From NCBI RefSeq assembly GCF_014650895.1, contig NZ_BMVV01000002.1, forward strand, positions 532,204 through 596,203: a stretch of DNA of 64,000 nucleotides, read 5' to 3'. The translations under genes were made by a program, and so were the position numbers. This DNA is from Streptomyces omiyaensis (GTDB taxonomy: Bacteria > Actinomycetota > Actinomycetes > Streptomycetales > Streptomycetaceae). Below are positions 44,793 to 54,208 of this stretch, piece by piece (within the stretch, counting starts at the first letter, position 1; each line of letters begins with the position of its first letter). The notes under the pieces are model-generated. The model searched no databases and had not been told where the DNA came from. It saw only the letters and a program-made list of their open reading frames with translations.

Positions 44793-44830
44793 GCGTCGGG
44801 CGTGTTACGCGCGAGCGCGTCCCGGATTAC
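44793..44830 (-). promoter_or_regulatory. Possible weak GlnR box of nasA
   Basis: On the minus strand GTAAT-n6-CGCGC-n6-GTAAC-n6-GACGC has the GlnR spacing. One a-site is perfect (GTAAC) and the other 4/5, but the b-sites are poor (2/5 and 3/5). It overlaps the stop of the preceding gene and reaches the proposed -10, so it is only a candidate. Confidence 0.35.
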
Positions 44831-45531
44831 GGGCGCGGGGCTCTCCCCTCAGGCCGGGCGGCCCCCGGAGGTGAGGCCAGGGCCTCGGTGACGCCGGTCT
44901 CGCGGGGGCCGAGGAAGCGGGGGTCGGGCCGGAGGGCCGCGTCGAGGGCGGCCTTGCCGGCGGCGAAGAGCTCGCGGGTGGTGCCGTAGTACCAGGTGAC
45001 GTCCTTCGGCTCGGCGACGCCGACGCCGTACGAGGAGACGCCGGCCCGCTCGCAGAGGGCCACGGCCCGCTTGACGTGGAAGTCCTGGGTGACGAGGACG
45101 GCCCGGTCGACGCCGAAGACCTCACGGGCCCGCACGCAGCTGTCCCAGGTGTCGAAGCCGGCGTGGTCCCCGACGACCCGGTCGTCGGGGACGCCGCGCT
45201 CGGCGAGGTAGGCGCGCATGGCGCCCGGCTCGTCGTACTCGGTCCTGCTGTTGTCGCCGGTGACGAGGAGGACCTTCACCTTGCCGGTGCGGTACAGCTC
45301 GGCGGCGGTGTCGAGCCGGTGGGCGAGGTACGGCGTCGGCCGCCCCTCCCGGAGCCCGGCGCCGAAGACCACGGCGACGTCCCGGGCGGGCACGTCGGCG
45401 GTGGTCCGCAGCCTGCCGGCGGCGGCGGTGTGCATCCAGGCCGCGGGGAGCAGGGCGAGGACCGCGGCCGCCATGACGGCCTGGACGGCGCGGCGGCGGG
45501 CCCGGACGGTGCGGGGGAGCCGGACCTGCAT
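44827..45531 (-). CDS. YdcF/SanA-like membrane protein (DUF218)
   Basis: The 234-residue protein has one N-terminal membrane helix (VMAAAVLALLPAAWMHTAAAG). The DUF218 domain follows: AVVFGAGLREGRPTPYLAHRL, LLVTGDNSRTEYDEPGAM, VGDHAGFDTWDSCVRA and LVTQDFHVKRAVALCERAG. E. coli SanA affects envelope barrier function; the reaction is not known. The stop lies 46 bases before nasA on the same strand, so read-through into nasA is possible. Confidence 0.85.
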   Translation of the reverse strand: MQVRLPRTVRARRRAVQAVMAAAVLALLPAAWMHTAAAGRLRTTADVPARDVAVVFGAGLREGRPTPYLAHRLDTAAELYRTGKVKVLLVTGDNSRTEYDEPGAMRAYLAERGVPDDRVVGDHAGFDTWDSCVRAREVFGVDRAVLVTQDFHVKRAVALCERAGVSSYGVGVAEPKDVTWYYGTTRELFAAGKAALDAALRPDPRFLGPRETGVTEALASPPGAARPEGRAPRP

Positions 45532-45561
45532 CGCGGGCCTCCGGGGGTCGGGGACGGGCTG

Positions 45562-46287
45562 TCACCCCGTCCGACGCGCCGCCGCCGGCTTTGGTTCGGC
45601 CGCGGCCCGATCCGTGCCGTACAGCACACCCGCCACGCCCATGCCGAGGAGCATCCCGAGGAGCTGGGCGGCGGCGTAGGAGGGCACCGAGGCGGGGGCG
45701 ATGCCGGTGAAGGAGTCGGTGAGGGAGCGGCCGACGGTGGCCGCCGGGTTGGCGAAGGAGCCGGAGGAGGTGAACCAGATCGCCGCGCCGATGTAGCCGG
45801 CGACCGCGACGGGGGTCAGCTGGGGGCGGCCGATGTGCCGCAGGCCCTGGACGACGAGGACGAGCCCGGCGGTGGCGATCGCCTCGCCGAGCAGCAGGTG
45901 GAGGGCGGCGCGCGGCTCGGTGGACCAGGAGCCGGGCGCGCGGCCGAACATCGCCTCGGCGAGGACCGCGCCGGTGACCGCGCCGGCCACCTGGGCGGTG
46001 ACGTAGGCGAGGACCGCGCGGCCGCTTCGCGGGTCGCGGCGGCGGGACCACCACTCGGAGAGGGTGACGACGGGGTTGAAGTGGGCGCCGGAGAGCGGAC
46101 CGAGGAGCGCGATGAGCAGCCCGAGGCCCAGGGCGGAGGCGGCGGCGTTGGCGAGCAGCCGGACCCCGACGTCCTGGCTGAGGGAGTCGGCGCGGAGGCC
46201 GGAGCCGACGATCACGGCGACGAGGGCGGCGGTGCCGGTGAACTCGGCGGCGGCGCGTCGGGGGAGCGACGCGGGGGACATTCTCAT
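45562..46287 (-). CDS. Aquaporin/MIP-family channel
   Basis: Membrane channel of 241 residues with six helices. The two pore loops are HFNPVVT (NPV instead of NPA) and FANPAAT. This short MIP group in actinobacteria often accompanies arsenic resistance genes, but none are seen here, so water, glycerol or metalloid transport cannot be told apart. TATCTT (minus, 46300-46295) seven bases before ATG 46287 suggests a leaderless start; ATG 46281 is the alternative. An inverted repeat overlaps the promoter. Confidence 0.88.
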   Translation of the reverse strand: MRMSPASLPRRAAAEFTGTAALVAVIVGSGLRADSLSQDVGVRLLANAAASALGLGLLIALLGPLSGAHFNPVVTLSEWWSRRRDPRSGRAVLAYVTAQVAGAVTGAVLAEAMFGRAPGSWSTEPRAALHLLLGEAIATAGLVLVVQGLRHIGRPQLTPVAVAGYIGAAIWFTSSGSFANPAATVGRSLTDSFTGIAPASVPSYAAAQLLGMLLGMGVAGVLYGTDRAAAEPKPAAARRTG

Positions 46288-46299
46288 AGTGGAAAAGAT

Positions 46300-46316
46300 A
46301 TTCCGTGATTCGGAAT
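46300..46316. promoter_or_regulatory. Inverted repeat ATTCCG-N5-CGGAAT upstream of the channel gene
   Basis: A perfect 6-bp dyad lies just upstream of, and sharing one base with, the -10 of the aquaporin gene and 35 bases before the -10 of the divergent hypothetical gene. It could let one regulator control both. The regulator is unknown. Confidence 0.45.
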
Positions 46317-46362
46317 GAAAAAAGGGGGGAGGGGAGGGGTGCGCACTCCGTACGATCCGTCG

Positions 46363-47058
46363 GTGATCAACGACGAACTGCTGACCGCCGCCGTACGGAA
46401 CAACGCCGAGTGGTGCGCGGGCATGTGCCGGGCCCACGGCCTGGCCACCACCACCGGCCCCCGGGCCTGGACGAGCCCCCGCCGCACCCCGCTCTACTAC
46501 CCGGACGCCGTCTCCCTCACCGGCGACGCGACCGCCGCCGACGTCGTCGCCGGCATCGACCGGACCGCGCCCGGAGCCTCCGTGAAGGACTCCTACGCCC
46601 GCCTCGACCTCGCCCCCGAGGGCTTCCGGCCGCTCTTCGACGCCACCTGGATCGGCCGCCCCGCCGGTGCCGGCGCCGGTGCCGCGCCGGCCGCCCCCGT
46701 GCGCACCCCCGAGGCGCTCGCCGCCTGGGCGCACGCCTGGAGCGGCGGCGACGCCGACGAGGCCGGGCTCTTCCGCCCGGCCCTCCTCGACGACCCGGCC
46801 GTCACCGTCCTCGCCGTCCCCGGTCCCGGCGGGACGGTCCTCGGCGGCGCCGTCCTCTCCGTCGCCGCGGGCGTCACCGGAGTCTCCGACCTCTTCGCCG
46901 CCGACGGCACCGATCCCGCCGCCGTCTGGCCCGCCGTCCTCGCCGCCGCCGACCCCGCCCTTCCGGTCGTCGGCTACGAGTCCGGCGACGACCTCGCCCC
47001 CGCGCTCGCCGCCGGATTCCGGCCCCTCGGCCCGCTCCGCGTCTGGCTCGCCGCCTGA
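46363..47058 (+). CDS. Hypothetical protein, possibly GNAT-like
   Basis: The 231-residue soluble protein begins at GTG 46363, six bases after TACGAT (46351-46356), with no Shine-Dalgarno. I do not recognise a domain with confidence. SDLFAADGTDPAAVWPAVLAAA and PVVGYESGDDLAPALAAGFRPLGPLRVW at the end look like the last strands of an acetyltransferase-like fold (position-dependent GYE...GF motif), while the N-terminal part (AVRNNAEWCAGMCRAHG, LYYPDAVSLTGDAT) is unlike standard GNAT enzymes. It is divergent from the aquaporin gene. Confidence 0.6.
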   Translation: MINDELLTAAVRNNAEWCAGMCRAHGLATTTGPRAWTSPRRTPLYYPDAVSLTGDATAADVVAGIDRTAPGASVKDSYARLDLAPEGFRPLFDATWIGRPAGAGAGAAPAAPVRTPEALAAWAHAWSGGDADEAGLFRPALLDDPAVTVLAVPGPGGTVLGGAVLSVAAGVTGVSDLFAADGTDPAAVWPAVLAAADPALPVVGYESGDDLAPALAAGFRPLGPLRVWLAA

Positions 47059-47073
47059 CACCCCGCGCTCACG

Positions 47074-47121
47074 CGCGCGGCACGGGCCCGACGCCCGGTC
47101 CGCCCGCGCGGCACGGGCCCG
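47074..47121. repeat. Two 17-bp direct repeats
   Basis: CGCGCGGCACGGGCCCG occurs at 47074-47090 and 47105-47121 in a G/C-only spacer. A third, degenerate copy follows. Probably slippage; it may form hairpins. Confidence 0.65.
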
Positions 47122-47267
47122 GGGCCCCGGCCCTCCCGTGCGCGGCGCGGGCCTGACATCCGCCGCCACGCGCGCGTGAGCCCGGCGAAACACCCGCGTG
47201 CCGGCCCGGAAAGGAGCCGTGACCGCCGTGCAACGGGCAGGCAACCTGCCCCCGTCAGGATCGGTCC

Positions 47268-47588
47268 ATGACGGAGCCGGACAGCACGTTCGCGGACGCC
47301 GCCGCCCTGCTGGGGCGGATCGCGCGGCAGCTCGGACTCCAGCTCCGCCAGGTGCGTCCGTACGGCGCCCCGGCGGGGAAGCCCGAGCAGGAGGTACCCC
47401 GATCATGCAGCCGTCCGCACCGTCCCCCAGCCACCGCCCCGCCCTTCCCGCCACCACCGCCCCCGTCCTCGTGGCCGTCGGACACGGCAGCCGCGACCCC
47501 CGCGCGCGTGCCGCCCTCGCCCGGCTCCTCACCCGGGTCCGCGAGCTGCGCCCCGGACTCGACGTCCGCCTCGCCCACATCGAACTGA
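47268..47588 (+). CDS. Small hypothetical frame overlapping the chelatase gene
   Basis: ATG 47268 lies six bases after CAGGAT, as in other leaderless genes here. The first 45 codons ([20 protein letters not shown]...) look protein-like, with a helical basic segment. After that the frame runs into the chelatase gene in another frame and becomes Pro/Ser-rich, which looks non-coding. Either a short gene has lost its stop, or this is chance. The overlap with the chelatase gene is 184 bases. Confidence 0.35.
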   Translation: MTEPDSTFADAAALLGRIARQLGLQLRQVRPYGAPAGKPEQEVPRSCSRPHRPPATAPPFPPPPPPSSWPSDTAAATPARVPPSPGSSPGSASCAPDSTSASPTSN

Positions 47589-48232
47589 ACGCGCCGCTCC
47601 TCGACGAGACCCTGGCCGGCCTCGCCGCCGAGGAGCACGAGGCCGGAACCGGTGCCGGCGCCGTTCTCGTCCCCCTCCTGCTGGCCCCCGGCCACCACGT
47701 CACCCACGACCTGCCCGCCGCGCTCGCCGCCGTCCCCGGCCTGCGCGCCCGCGTCGCCGACCCGCTCGGCCCGCACCCCCTCCTCGTCGAGGCCCTCGCC
47801 GGCCGGCTCGCCGAGGCCGGCTGGACCCCCGCCGACTCCGCCTCCGCCGCCACCGGCGTCGTCCTCGCCTCCGCCGGCTCCCGCGACCCCCGCTCCGCCG
47901 CCACCCTCCGCCGGATCGCCGCCGACCTCGGCGAACGCCTCGGCACCCCCGGCGCGCCCGTCCCCGTGATCTCCGCCCACACCTCGGCCGCCGCCCCCAC
48001 CGTCCCCGAGGCCGTCGCCGCGCTCGCCGCCCGGGGCCGCCACCGGGTCGCCGTCGCCTCCTGCTTCACCGCCCCCGGCCTCTTCGCCGCCCGCGCGGCC
48101 GCCCACGCCCCCTGGATCGCCGCCGACCCGCTCGGCGCCCACCCCGCCCTCGCCCGTCTCGTCCTGCACCGCTACGACCGGGCCCGCACCGGCCGCCCCA
48201 CCACCCCCGCGCGGGAACTCGCCGCCATCTGA
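47405..48232 (+). CDS. Sirohydrochlorin chelatase-like protein (CbiX/SirB family)
   Basis: The 275-residue two-domain protein has the metal-binding His in [18 protein letters not shown] and in [13 protein letters not shown], and a second repeat beginning [19 protein letters not shown]. Such enzymes insert iron or cobalt into sirohydrochlorin. Nitrite reductase NirB needs sirohaem, so the gene fits the nitrate-assimilation set. AGGAGG before ATG 47405 supports the start. Streptomyces also make cobalamin, so the exact metal is open. Confidence 0.85.
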   Translation: MQPSAPSPSHRPALPATTAPVLVAVGHGSRDPRARAALARLLTRVRELRPGLDVRLAHIELNAPLLDETLAGLAAEEHEAGTGAGAVLVPLLLAPGHHVTHDLPAALAAVPGLRARVADPLGPHPLLVEALAGRLAEAGWTPADSASAATGVVLASAGSRDPRSAATLRRIAADLGERLGTPGAPVPVISAHTSAAAPTVPEAVAALAARGRHRVAVASCFTAPGLFAARAAAHAPWIAADPLGAHPALARLVLHRYDRARTGRPTTPARELAAI

Positions 48233-48267
48233 CCCCTTTTGTCGGCGCGTCCGGTTACCGTCGAGAC

Positions 48268-49569
48268 ATGGCAGGCTACGACGGCACCAGCGAGACCCCC
48301 GGGTACGACCCGACCGCGACCGAGCGCTGGGCGACCGAGCCCGACAAGCGGCCCGGCCGCACCGCCTTCCAGCGCGACCGCGCCCGCGTGCTCCACTCCG
48401 CGGCCCTGCGCCGGCTCGCCGGGAAGACCCAGGTGGTCACCCCCGGCACCCGCGGATACGCCTGGGACGCCACTCCCCGCACCCGGCTCACCCACTCCCT
48501 GGAGTGCGCCCAGGTCGGCCGCGAGCTCGGCGCCGCCCTCGGCTGCGACCCCGACCTCGTCGAGGCCGCCTGCCTCTCCCACGACATGGGCCACCCGCCC
48601 TTCGGGCACAACGGCGAACAGGCGCTCAACGACGTCGCCAAGGACTGCGGCGGCTTCGAGGGGAACGCCCAGTCGCTCCGCCTCCTCACCCGCATCGAGC
48701 CCAAGCGCTTCGTCAGGGACGCCGACGGCGAGCCCGTCAGCGTCGGCCTCAACCTCACCCGCGCCGCCCTCGACGCCGCCACCAAGTACCCCTGGCCGCG
48801 CGGCGGTCACCCCACCGACCCCGGCTCCTCCAAGTTCGGGGTGTACGAGGACGACCTGCCCGTCTTCGAGTGGATCCGGCGCGGCGCCCCCGACCAGCGC
48901 AAGTGCTTCGAGGCCGAGGTCATGGACTGGTCCGACGACGTCGCCTACTCCGTCCACGACTTCGAGGACGGCCTGCACGCCGGCCACATCGACCCCAACC
49001 TCCTCCACGCCGAGCCCGAGCGCGCCGACGTCTTCGCCGTCGCCGTCGGCCGCTACGTCCCCGAGGACACCGACCCCGCCGAGCTGGCCGAAGCCCTCGA
49101 CCGCCTCCTCGACCAGGACTGGTGGCCGCACGGATACGACGGCTCCGCCGTCGCCCAGGCCCGCCTCAAGGACGCCACCAGCCAGCTCATCGGCCGCTTC
49201 TGCCTCGCCGCCGAGGGCGCCACCCGCCAGGCGTACGGCTCGGGCCGCCTCTCCCGCTACGGCGCCGAACTGGTCGTCCCCCGCGCCGCGCGCAACGAGT
49301 GCGCCGTCCTCAAGGCCGTCGCCGACCGGTACGTGATGCAGCGCGCCGAACAGGAGGCGCTCCGCGCCGACCAGCGCGTCGTCGTCGCCGAGCTCGCCGA
49401 GGCCCTGGTCGCCCGCGCCCCCGACGGACTCGAACCGCAGTTCCGCGCCCTCTTCGCCGCCGCGCCCGACGACCGTTCCCGCAAGCGGGTGATCGTCGAC
49501 CAGATCGCCTCCCTCACCGACGCCTCCGCCCGCGCCCTCCACGCCCGCCTGCGCACCCCCCGGGGCTAG
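48268..49569 (+). CDS. dgt: Deoxyguanosinetriphosphate triphosphohydrolase-like protein
   Basis: HD-domain enzyme of 433 residues splitting dNTPs to nucleoside and triphosphate. [21 protein letters not shown], then [36 protein letters not shown] (HD metal pair) and [15 protein letters not shown] with the later Asp are the dGTPase family motifs. TACCGT six bases before ATG 48268 suggests leaderless transcription. dgt beside dnaG is a common actinobacterial arrangement. Confidence 0.93.
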   Translation: MAGYDGTSETPGYDPTATERWATEPDKRPGRTAFQRDRARVLHSAALRRLAGKTQVVTPGTRGYAWDATPRTRLTHSLECAQVGRELGAALGCDPDLVEAACLSHDMGHPPFGHNGEQALNDVAKDCGGFEGNAQSLRLLTRIEPKRFVRDADGEPVSVGLNLTRAALDAATKYPWPRGGHPTDPGSSKFGVYEDDLPVFEWIRRGAPDQRKCFEAEVMDWSDDVAYSVHDFEDGLHAGHIDPNLLHAEPERADVFAVAVGRYVPEDTDPAELAEALDRLLDQDWWPHGYDGSAVAQARLKDATSQLIGRFCLAAEGATRQAYGSGRLSRYGAELVVPRAARNECAVLKAVADRYVMQRAEQEALRADQRVVVAELAEALVARAPDGLEPQFRALFAAAPDDRSRKRVIVDQIASLTDASARALHARLRTPRG

Positions 49570-49761
49570 GCCTTCACCTCCCGGATCCTGCCGGGCCCGC
49601 GCCGCCCTGCGAGACCCGGGAAGAGACGACCCGGGCGCCGTTCGCCCCCTTTCGCCTTCCGGCGGCGTGCGGGACCCTCGCATCCGGGTCCCGGACGGTG
49701 CCACCCGGGCCGGGCCCGGGGGCGTAGCGTAGAGAACCGGTCGCAACGAGGAGGAATCAAC

Positions 49762-51021
49762 GTGGTCGACGCAGATCAGACCTTTGTCATCGTCGGCGGA
49801 GGACTGGCCGGTGCCAAGGCGGCGGAGACGCTCCGCGCGGAGGGCTTCAACGGCCGGGTGATCCTCATCGGCGACGAGCGCGACCACCCCTACGAACGCC
49901 CCCCGCTCTCCAAGGGCTACCTCCTCGGCAAGAAGGACCGGGAAGCCACCCTCGTCCACGAACCCGGCTGGTACGCCGCCCACGACGTCGAGCTGCACCT
50001 CGGCCAGACCGTCACCGCCATCGACCGGGACGCCCGCACCGTCCGCCTCGGCGACGGCACCGTCATCCGCTACGACAAGCTGCTCCTCGCCACCGGCGCC
50101 GAGCCCCGCCGCCTCGACGTCCCCGGCACCGGCCTCGCCGGCGTCCACCAGCTGCGCCGGATCCCCGAGTCCGAGCGGCTCCGCGACGAGCTCAAGGCCC
50201 TCGGCCGGGACAACGGCCACCTGGTCGTCGCCGGCGCCGGCTGGATCGGCCTGGAGGTCGCCGCCGCCGCCCGTACCTACGGCGCCGAGGTCACCGTGGT
50301 CGAGGCCGACCCCACCCCGCTCCACCGGGTCCTCGGCCCCGAGCTCGGCCAGCTCTTCGCCGACCTCCACGCCGAGCACGGCGTCCGCTTCCACTTCGGC
50401 GCCCGCATCACCGAGATCACCGGCCAGGACGGCATGGTCCTCGCCGTCCGCACCGACGACGGCGAGGAGCACCCCGCCCACGCCGTCCTCGTCGCCGTCG
50501 GCGCCGCCCCCCGCGCCGCCCTCGCCGAGAACGCCGGCCTCGCCCTCGTCGACCGTGCCGACGGCGGCGGCATCGCCGTCGACTCCTCCCTGCGCACCAG
50601 CGACCCCGACGTCTACGCCGCCGGCGACGTCGCCGCCTTCGAGCACCCCTTCCTCCACCACCGCATCCGCGTCGAGCACTGGGCCAACGCCCTCAACGGC
50701 GGCCCCGCCGCCGCCCGCGCCATGCTCGGCCAGGACGTCTCCCACGACCGGATCCCCTACTTCTTCACCGACCAGTACGACCTCGGCATGGAGTACTCCG
50801 GCTGGGCCCCGCCCGGCTCCTACGACCAGGTCGTCGTCCGCGGCGACACCGGCAAGCGCGAGTTCATCGCCTTCTGGCTCAAGGACGGCCGGGTGATCGC
50901 CGGGATGAACGTGAACGTGTGGGACGTCACGGACCCGATCCAGAAGCTCATCCGCTCCCGGGCCACCGTGGACCCGGACGCCCTCTGCGACCCTTCGGTC
51001 GCCCTGGAGAGCCTCACCTGA
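49762..51021 (+). CDS. FAD-dependent ferredoxin/rubredoxin reductase-like protein
   Basis: The 419-residue flavoprotein shows FAD motif FVIVGGGLAGAKAAETLRAEG, then YERPPLSKGYLLGK, ATGAEPRRLDVPG, NAD motif LVVAGAGWIGLEVAAAART and VYAAGDVAAFEHP. These are typical of ferredoxin reductases of P450 or dioxygenase systems (AIF-like C-terminus YDLGMEYSGWAP). GAGGAGG before GTG 49762 gives a clear ribosome site. No ferredoxin or P450 gene is next to it, so the electron partner is unknown. Confidence 0.9.
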   Translation: MVDADQTFVIVGGGLAGAKAAETLRAEGFNGRVILIGDERDHPYERPPLSKGYLLGKKDREATLVHEPGWYAAHDVELHLGQTVTAIDRDARTVRLGDGTVIRYDKLLLATGAEPRRLDVPGTGLAGVHQLRRIPESERLRDELKALGRDNGHLVVAGAGWIGLEVAAAARTYGAEVTVVEADPTPLHRVLGPELGQLFADLHAEHGVRFHFGARITEITGQDGMVLAVRTDDGEEHPAHAVLVAVGAAPRAALAENAGLALVDRADGGGIAVDSSLRTSDPDVYAAGDVAAFEHPFLHHRIRVEHWANALNGGPAAARAMLGQDVSHDRIPYFFTDQYDLGMEYSGWAPPGSYDQVVVRGDTGKREFIAFWLKDGRVIAGMNVNVWDVTDPIQKLIRSRATVDPDALCDPSVALESLT

Positions 51022-51076
51022 CCACGGCGGCGACACGCCCGGGGGGCGGCCCCCGGACCCCCGTACACTTTCCTGC

Positions 51077-52978
51077 GTGGCAGGCAGGATCAACGATGAC
51101 GACGTGAAGGCGGTCCGGGACGCGGTCCCGATCGACTCCGTGGTGTCCGAGTACCTCCAGCTCCGCAACGCCGGCGGCGGGAACCTCAAGGGACTCTGCC
51201 CCTTCCACGACGAGAAGTCGCCCTCCTTCCAGGTCAGCCCCAGCAAGGGACTCTTCCACTGCTTCGGCTGCCAGGAGGGCGGCGACACCATCGCCTTCGT
51301 GATGAAGATCGACCACCTCTCCTTCTCGGAGACGGTCGAGCGCCTCGCCGCCAAGGCCGGCATCACCCTCCGCTACGAGGAGGGCGGCTACAACCCCGGC
51401 CACCAGCGCGGCGAGCGCATCCGCCTGATCGAGGCCCACAAGATCGCCGCCGACTTCTACGTCGCCCAACTCGACTCCCCCGAGGCCGAGACCGGCCGGA
51501 AGTTCCTCGCCGAGCGCGGCTTCGACCAGGCCGCCGCCGAGCACTTCGGCGTCGGCTACTCCCCGGCCGGCTGGGACCACCTCACCCGCTTCCTGCGCGG
51601 CAAGGGCTTCTCCGACAGGGAACTGATCGTCTCCGGCCTCTCCCAGGAGGGCCGCCGGGGCCCCATCGACCGCTTCCGCGGCCGCCTCATGTGGCCCATC
51701 CGGGACGTCGGCGGCGAGATCGTCGGCTTCGGCGCCCGCCGCCTGCGCGAGGACGACAACGGCCCCAAGTACCTCAACACCCCCGAGACCCCGGTCTACA
51801 AGAAGTCCCAGGTCCTCTACGGCGTCGACCTCGCCAAGAAGGAGATCGCCAAGACCAGCCGGGCCGTCGTCGTCGAGGGCTACACCGACGTCATGGCCTG
51901 CCACCTGGCCGGCGTCACCACCGCCATCGCCACCTGCGGCACCGCCTTCGGCGGCGAGCACATCAAGATCCTCCGCCGCCTCCTGATGGACAACGGCTCG
52001 GCCCGCGTCATCTTCACCTTCGACGGCGACGCCGCCGGCCAGAAGGCCGCCCTGCGCGCCTTCGAGGACGACCAGAAGTTCGCCGCCGAGACCTACATCG
52101 CCATCGCCCCCGACGGCATGGACCCCTGCGAGCTGCGCCTCGCCAAGGGCGACGACGCCGTCGCCGACCTGGTCGAGCCCCGCACCCCGCTCTTCGAGTT
52201 CGCCCTCCGCCAGATCGTGAACCGGTACGACCTGGACACCCCGGCGGGCCGGGCCGCCGCCCTCGACGAGGCCGCCCCCGTCGTCGCCAAGATCAAGAAC
52301 GTGGCCTCCCAGCACGAGGTCGCCGTCCAGCTCGCCGGCCTCGTCGGCATCCTCGACACCCAGTTCGTCGTCCGCCGGGTCGCCCAGATCGCCCGCTGGC
52401 AGCGCGGCGGCGGCAAGGAGCAGGGCGGCCCGCAGCGCGGCGACGGCCGGCAGCAGCGCACGTACGGCGACGTCCGGGCCCCCAGCGGCCCCGCCGGGCC
52501 CGCGCTCAACCTGCGCAGCCCCGCCCACCGCACCGAGCGCGAGCTCCTCAAGCTCGCCCTCCAGTACCCGGCCCTCGTCTCCCCGGCCTTCGACGCCTAC
52601 GGCGCCGACGAGTTCACCGCCCCGCCCTACGCCGCCGTCCGGCAGTGCATCCAGGACGCGGGCGGCGCCGACGGCGCCCCCGCCGACTACCTCGACGCCG
52701 TCCGCGAGGCCGCGCCCGACGACACGGTCCGCGCCCTCGTCACCGAACTCGCCGTCGAGGCGATCTTCGCCAAGACCATCGACGAGGTGTACGCCGGCGC
52801 CCAGCTGGTCCAGGTCCGCCTCCGCGCCGTCGACCGGCGCATCCGCGACGTCCAGGGCACCCTCGCCCGCCTCGGCGCCCACGGCGACGCCGAGCGGCAC
52901 GCCGCCGTGCAGAACGAGCTGTGGGTCCTGACCCAGTACGGGCAGTCCCTCCGCAACCACGGCGCCGCCGCCCTCTGA
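51077..52978 (+). CDS. dnaG: DNA primase
   Basis: Makes RNA primers at the replication fork. The 633-residue protein has the zinc ribbon (LCPFHDEKSPSF and FHCFGCQEGGD, residues about 40-65), the RNA-polymerase domain, and the Toprim site with VVVEGYTDVMA and VIFTFDGDAAGQKAA. The C-terminal helicase-interaction part is separated by a Gly/Gln/Arg linker (about 445-480). TACACT (51064-51069) seven bases before GTG 51077 suggests leaderless transcription. Confidence 0.97.
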   Translation: MAGRINDDDVKAVRDAVPIDSVVSEYLQLRNAGGGNLKGLCPFHDEKSPSFQVSPSKGLFHCFGCQEGGDTIAFVMKIDHLSFSETVERLAAKAGITLRYEEGGYNPGHQRGERIRLIEAHKIAADFYVAQLDSPEAETGRKFLAERGFDQAAAEHFGVGYSPAGWDHLTRFLRGKGFSDRELIVSGLSQEGRRGPIDRFRGRLMWPIRDVGGEIVGFGARRLREDDNGPKYLNTPETPVYKKSQVLYGVDLAKKEIAKTSRAVVVEGYTDVMACHLAGVTTAIATCGTAFGGEHIKILRRLLMDNGSARVIFTFDGDAAGQKAALRAFEDDQKFAAETYIAIAPDGMDPCELRLAKGDDAVADLVEPRTPLFEFALRQIVNRYDLDTPAGRAAALDEAAPVVAKIKNVASQHEVAVQLAGLVGILDTQFVVRRVAQIARWQRGGGKEQGGPQRGDGRQQRTYGDVRAPSGPAGPALNLRSPAHRTERELLKLALQYPALVSPAFDAYGADEFTAPPYAAVRQCIQDAGGADGAPADYLDAVREAAPDDTVRALVTELAVEAIFAKTIDEVYAGAQLVQVRLRAVDRRIRDVQGTLARLGAHGDAERHAAVQNELWVLTQYGQSLRNHGAAAL

Positions 52979-53127
52979 GGCCCGCCCGGCCGCAGCCGCC
53001 CCGCGGCACGTTCGGTCACGGCCCGGCCGCAAAAAGTCACCGCACGCCCCTCGTGGCGGCGATGTGTCGTACCCCACACTGGGCGGGGTGACGGTGCCGT
53101 TCCGCCCCCTCCTGGAGGTCGCCCCCC

Positions 53128-54138
53128 GTGCAGACCGAGATCCAGACCACCGAACCGGACGAACTGCCCCCGCTCCCCGAGGTCCCGGCCCAGCGGCGCC
53201 GCGCCACCGGTGACACCGGCGGCAACGGCCCCTCCGCCGACCTCTTCCGCCAGTACCTCCGGGAGATCGGCCGGATCCCCCTCCTCACCGCCGAGGAGGA
53301 GGTCGAACTGGCCCGCCGCGTCGAGGCCGGCCTCTTCGCCGAGGAGAAGCTGGCCCGCACCCCCGACCTCGACTCGCAGCTCGCGTACGACCTCGACCGG
53401 CTCGTCGTCCTCGGCCGGATCGCCAAACGGAAGCTCATCGAGGCCAACCTCCGCCTCGTCGTCTCCGTCGCCAAGCGGTACGTCGGCCGCGGCCTGACCA
53501 TGCTCGACCTCGTCCAGGAGGGCAACCTCGGCCTCATCCGGGCCGTCGAGAAGTTCGACTACGCGCGCGGCTACAAGTTCTCCACCTACGCCACCTGGTG
53601 GATCCGCCAGGCCATGTCCCGGGCCCTCGCCGACCAGGCCCGGACCATCCGCGTCCCCGTGCACGTCGTCGAACTCATCAACCGGGTCGTCCGGGTCCAG
53701 CGCCACCTGCTCCAGGAGCGCGGCCAGGAGCCCACCGCGGAGGAGGTCGCCGACCAGCTCGACCTCACCCCCGAACGGGTCCGGGAGGTCCTCCGGCTCG
53801 CCCAGGAACCCGTCTCCCTGCACACCCCCGTCGGCGAGGAGGAGGACGTCGACCTCGGCGACCTCATCGAGGACGGCGACGCCGCCTCGCCCGTCGAGTC
53901 CGCCGCCTTCCTGCTGCTCCGCCGCCACCTGGAGGACGTCCTGTCCACCCTCGGCGAGCGCGAGCGCAAGGTCGTCCAGCTCCGCTACGGCCTCGACGAC
54001 GGCCGCCCCCGCACCCTGGAGGAGATCGGCCGGATCTTCGGCGTCACCCGCGAGCGCATACGCCAGATCGAGTCCAAGACCCTCGGAAAGCTCCGCGACC
54101 ACACCTACGCCGACCAGCTCCGCGGCTACCTGGACTGA
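53128..54138 (+). CDS. RNA polymerase sigma factor, primary-like (group 1/2)
   Basis: Sigma-70 of 336 residues with regions 1.2 ([23 protein letters not shown]), 2 ([40 protein letters not shown]), 3 and 4 ([32 protein letters not shown]). It lacks the long acidic N-terminus of the principal factor HrdB, so it is a group 2 factor in the HrdA/HrdD style. Streptomyces have several; the dnaG neighbourhood would suit HrdA, but I am not certain. GGAGG nine bases before GTG 53128 sets the start. Confidence 0.92.
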   Translation: MQTEIQTTEPDELPPLPEVPAQRRRATGDTGGNGPSADLFRQYLREIGRIPLLTAEEEVELARRVEAGLFAEEKLARTPDLDSQLAYDLDRLVVLGRIAKRKLIEANLRLVVSVAKRYVGRGLTMLDLVQEGNLGLIRAVEKFDYARGYKFSTYATWWIRQAMSRALADQARTIRVPVHVVELINRVVRVQRHLLQERGQEPTAEEVADQLDLTPERVREVLRLAQEPVSLHTPVGEEEDVDLGDLIEDGDAASPVESAAFLLLRRHLEDVLSTLGERERKVVQLRYGLDDGRPRTLEEIGRIFGVTRERIRQIESKTLGKLRDHTYADQLRGYLD

Positions 54139-54157
54139 CGTCCGCCCCCGCACGCGC

Positions 54158-54191
54158 GAGGGGCCCGCGCCGCACCCGGCACGGGCCCCTC
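54158..54191. terminator. Bidirectional terminator hairpin
   Basis: A 10-bp stem GAGGGGCCCG/CGGGCCCCTC (54158-54167 with 54182-54191) with a 14-base loop lies between the converging sigma factor and ABC exporter genes. Confidence 0.7.
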
Positions 54192-54208
54192 CACGGCGGA
54201 CGCCCCGG

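Noticed and set aside
45562..46287. Arsenic resistance operon around the MIP channel
   Set aside because: No arsR, arsenate reductase or arsenite pump gene is adjacent, so metalloid transport stays only a possibility.
46288..48069. Upstream extension of the aquaporin frame by about 590 codons
   Set aside because: It runs antisense to other genes and lacks membrane or domain features; the leaderless promoter at 46295-46300 marks the true start.
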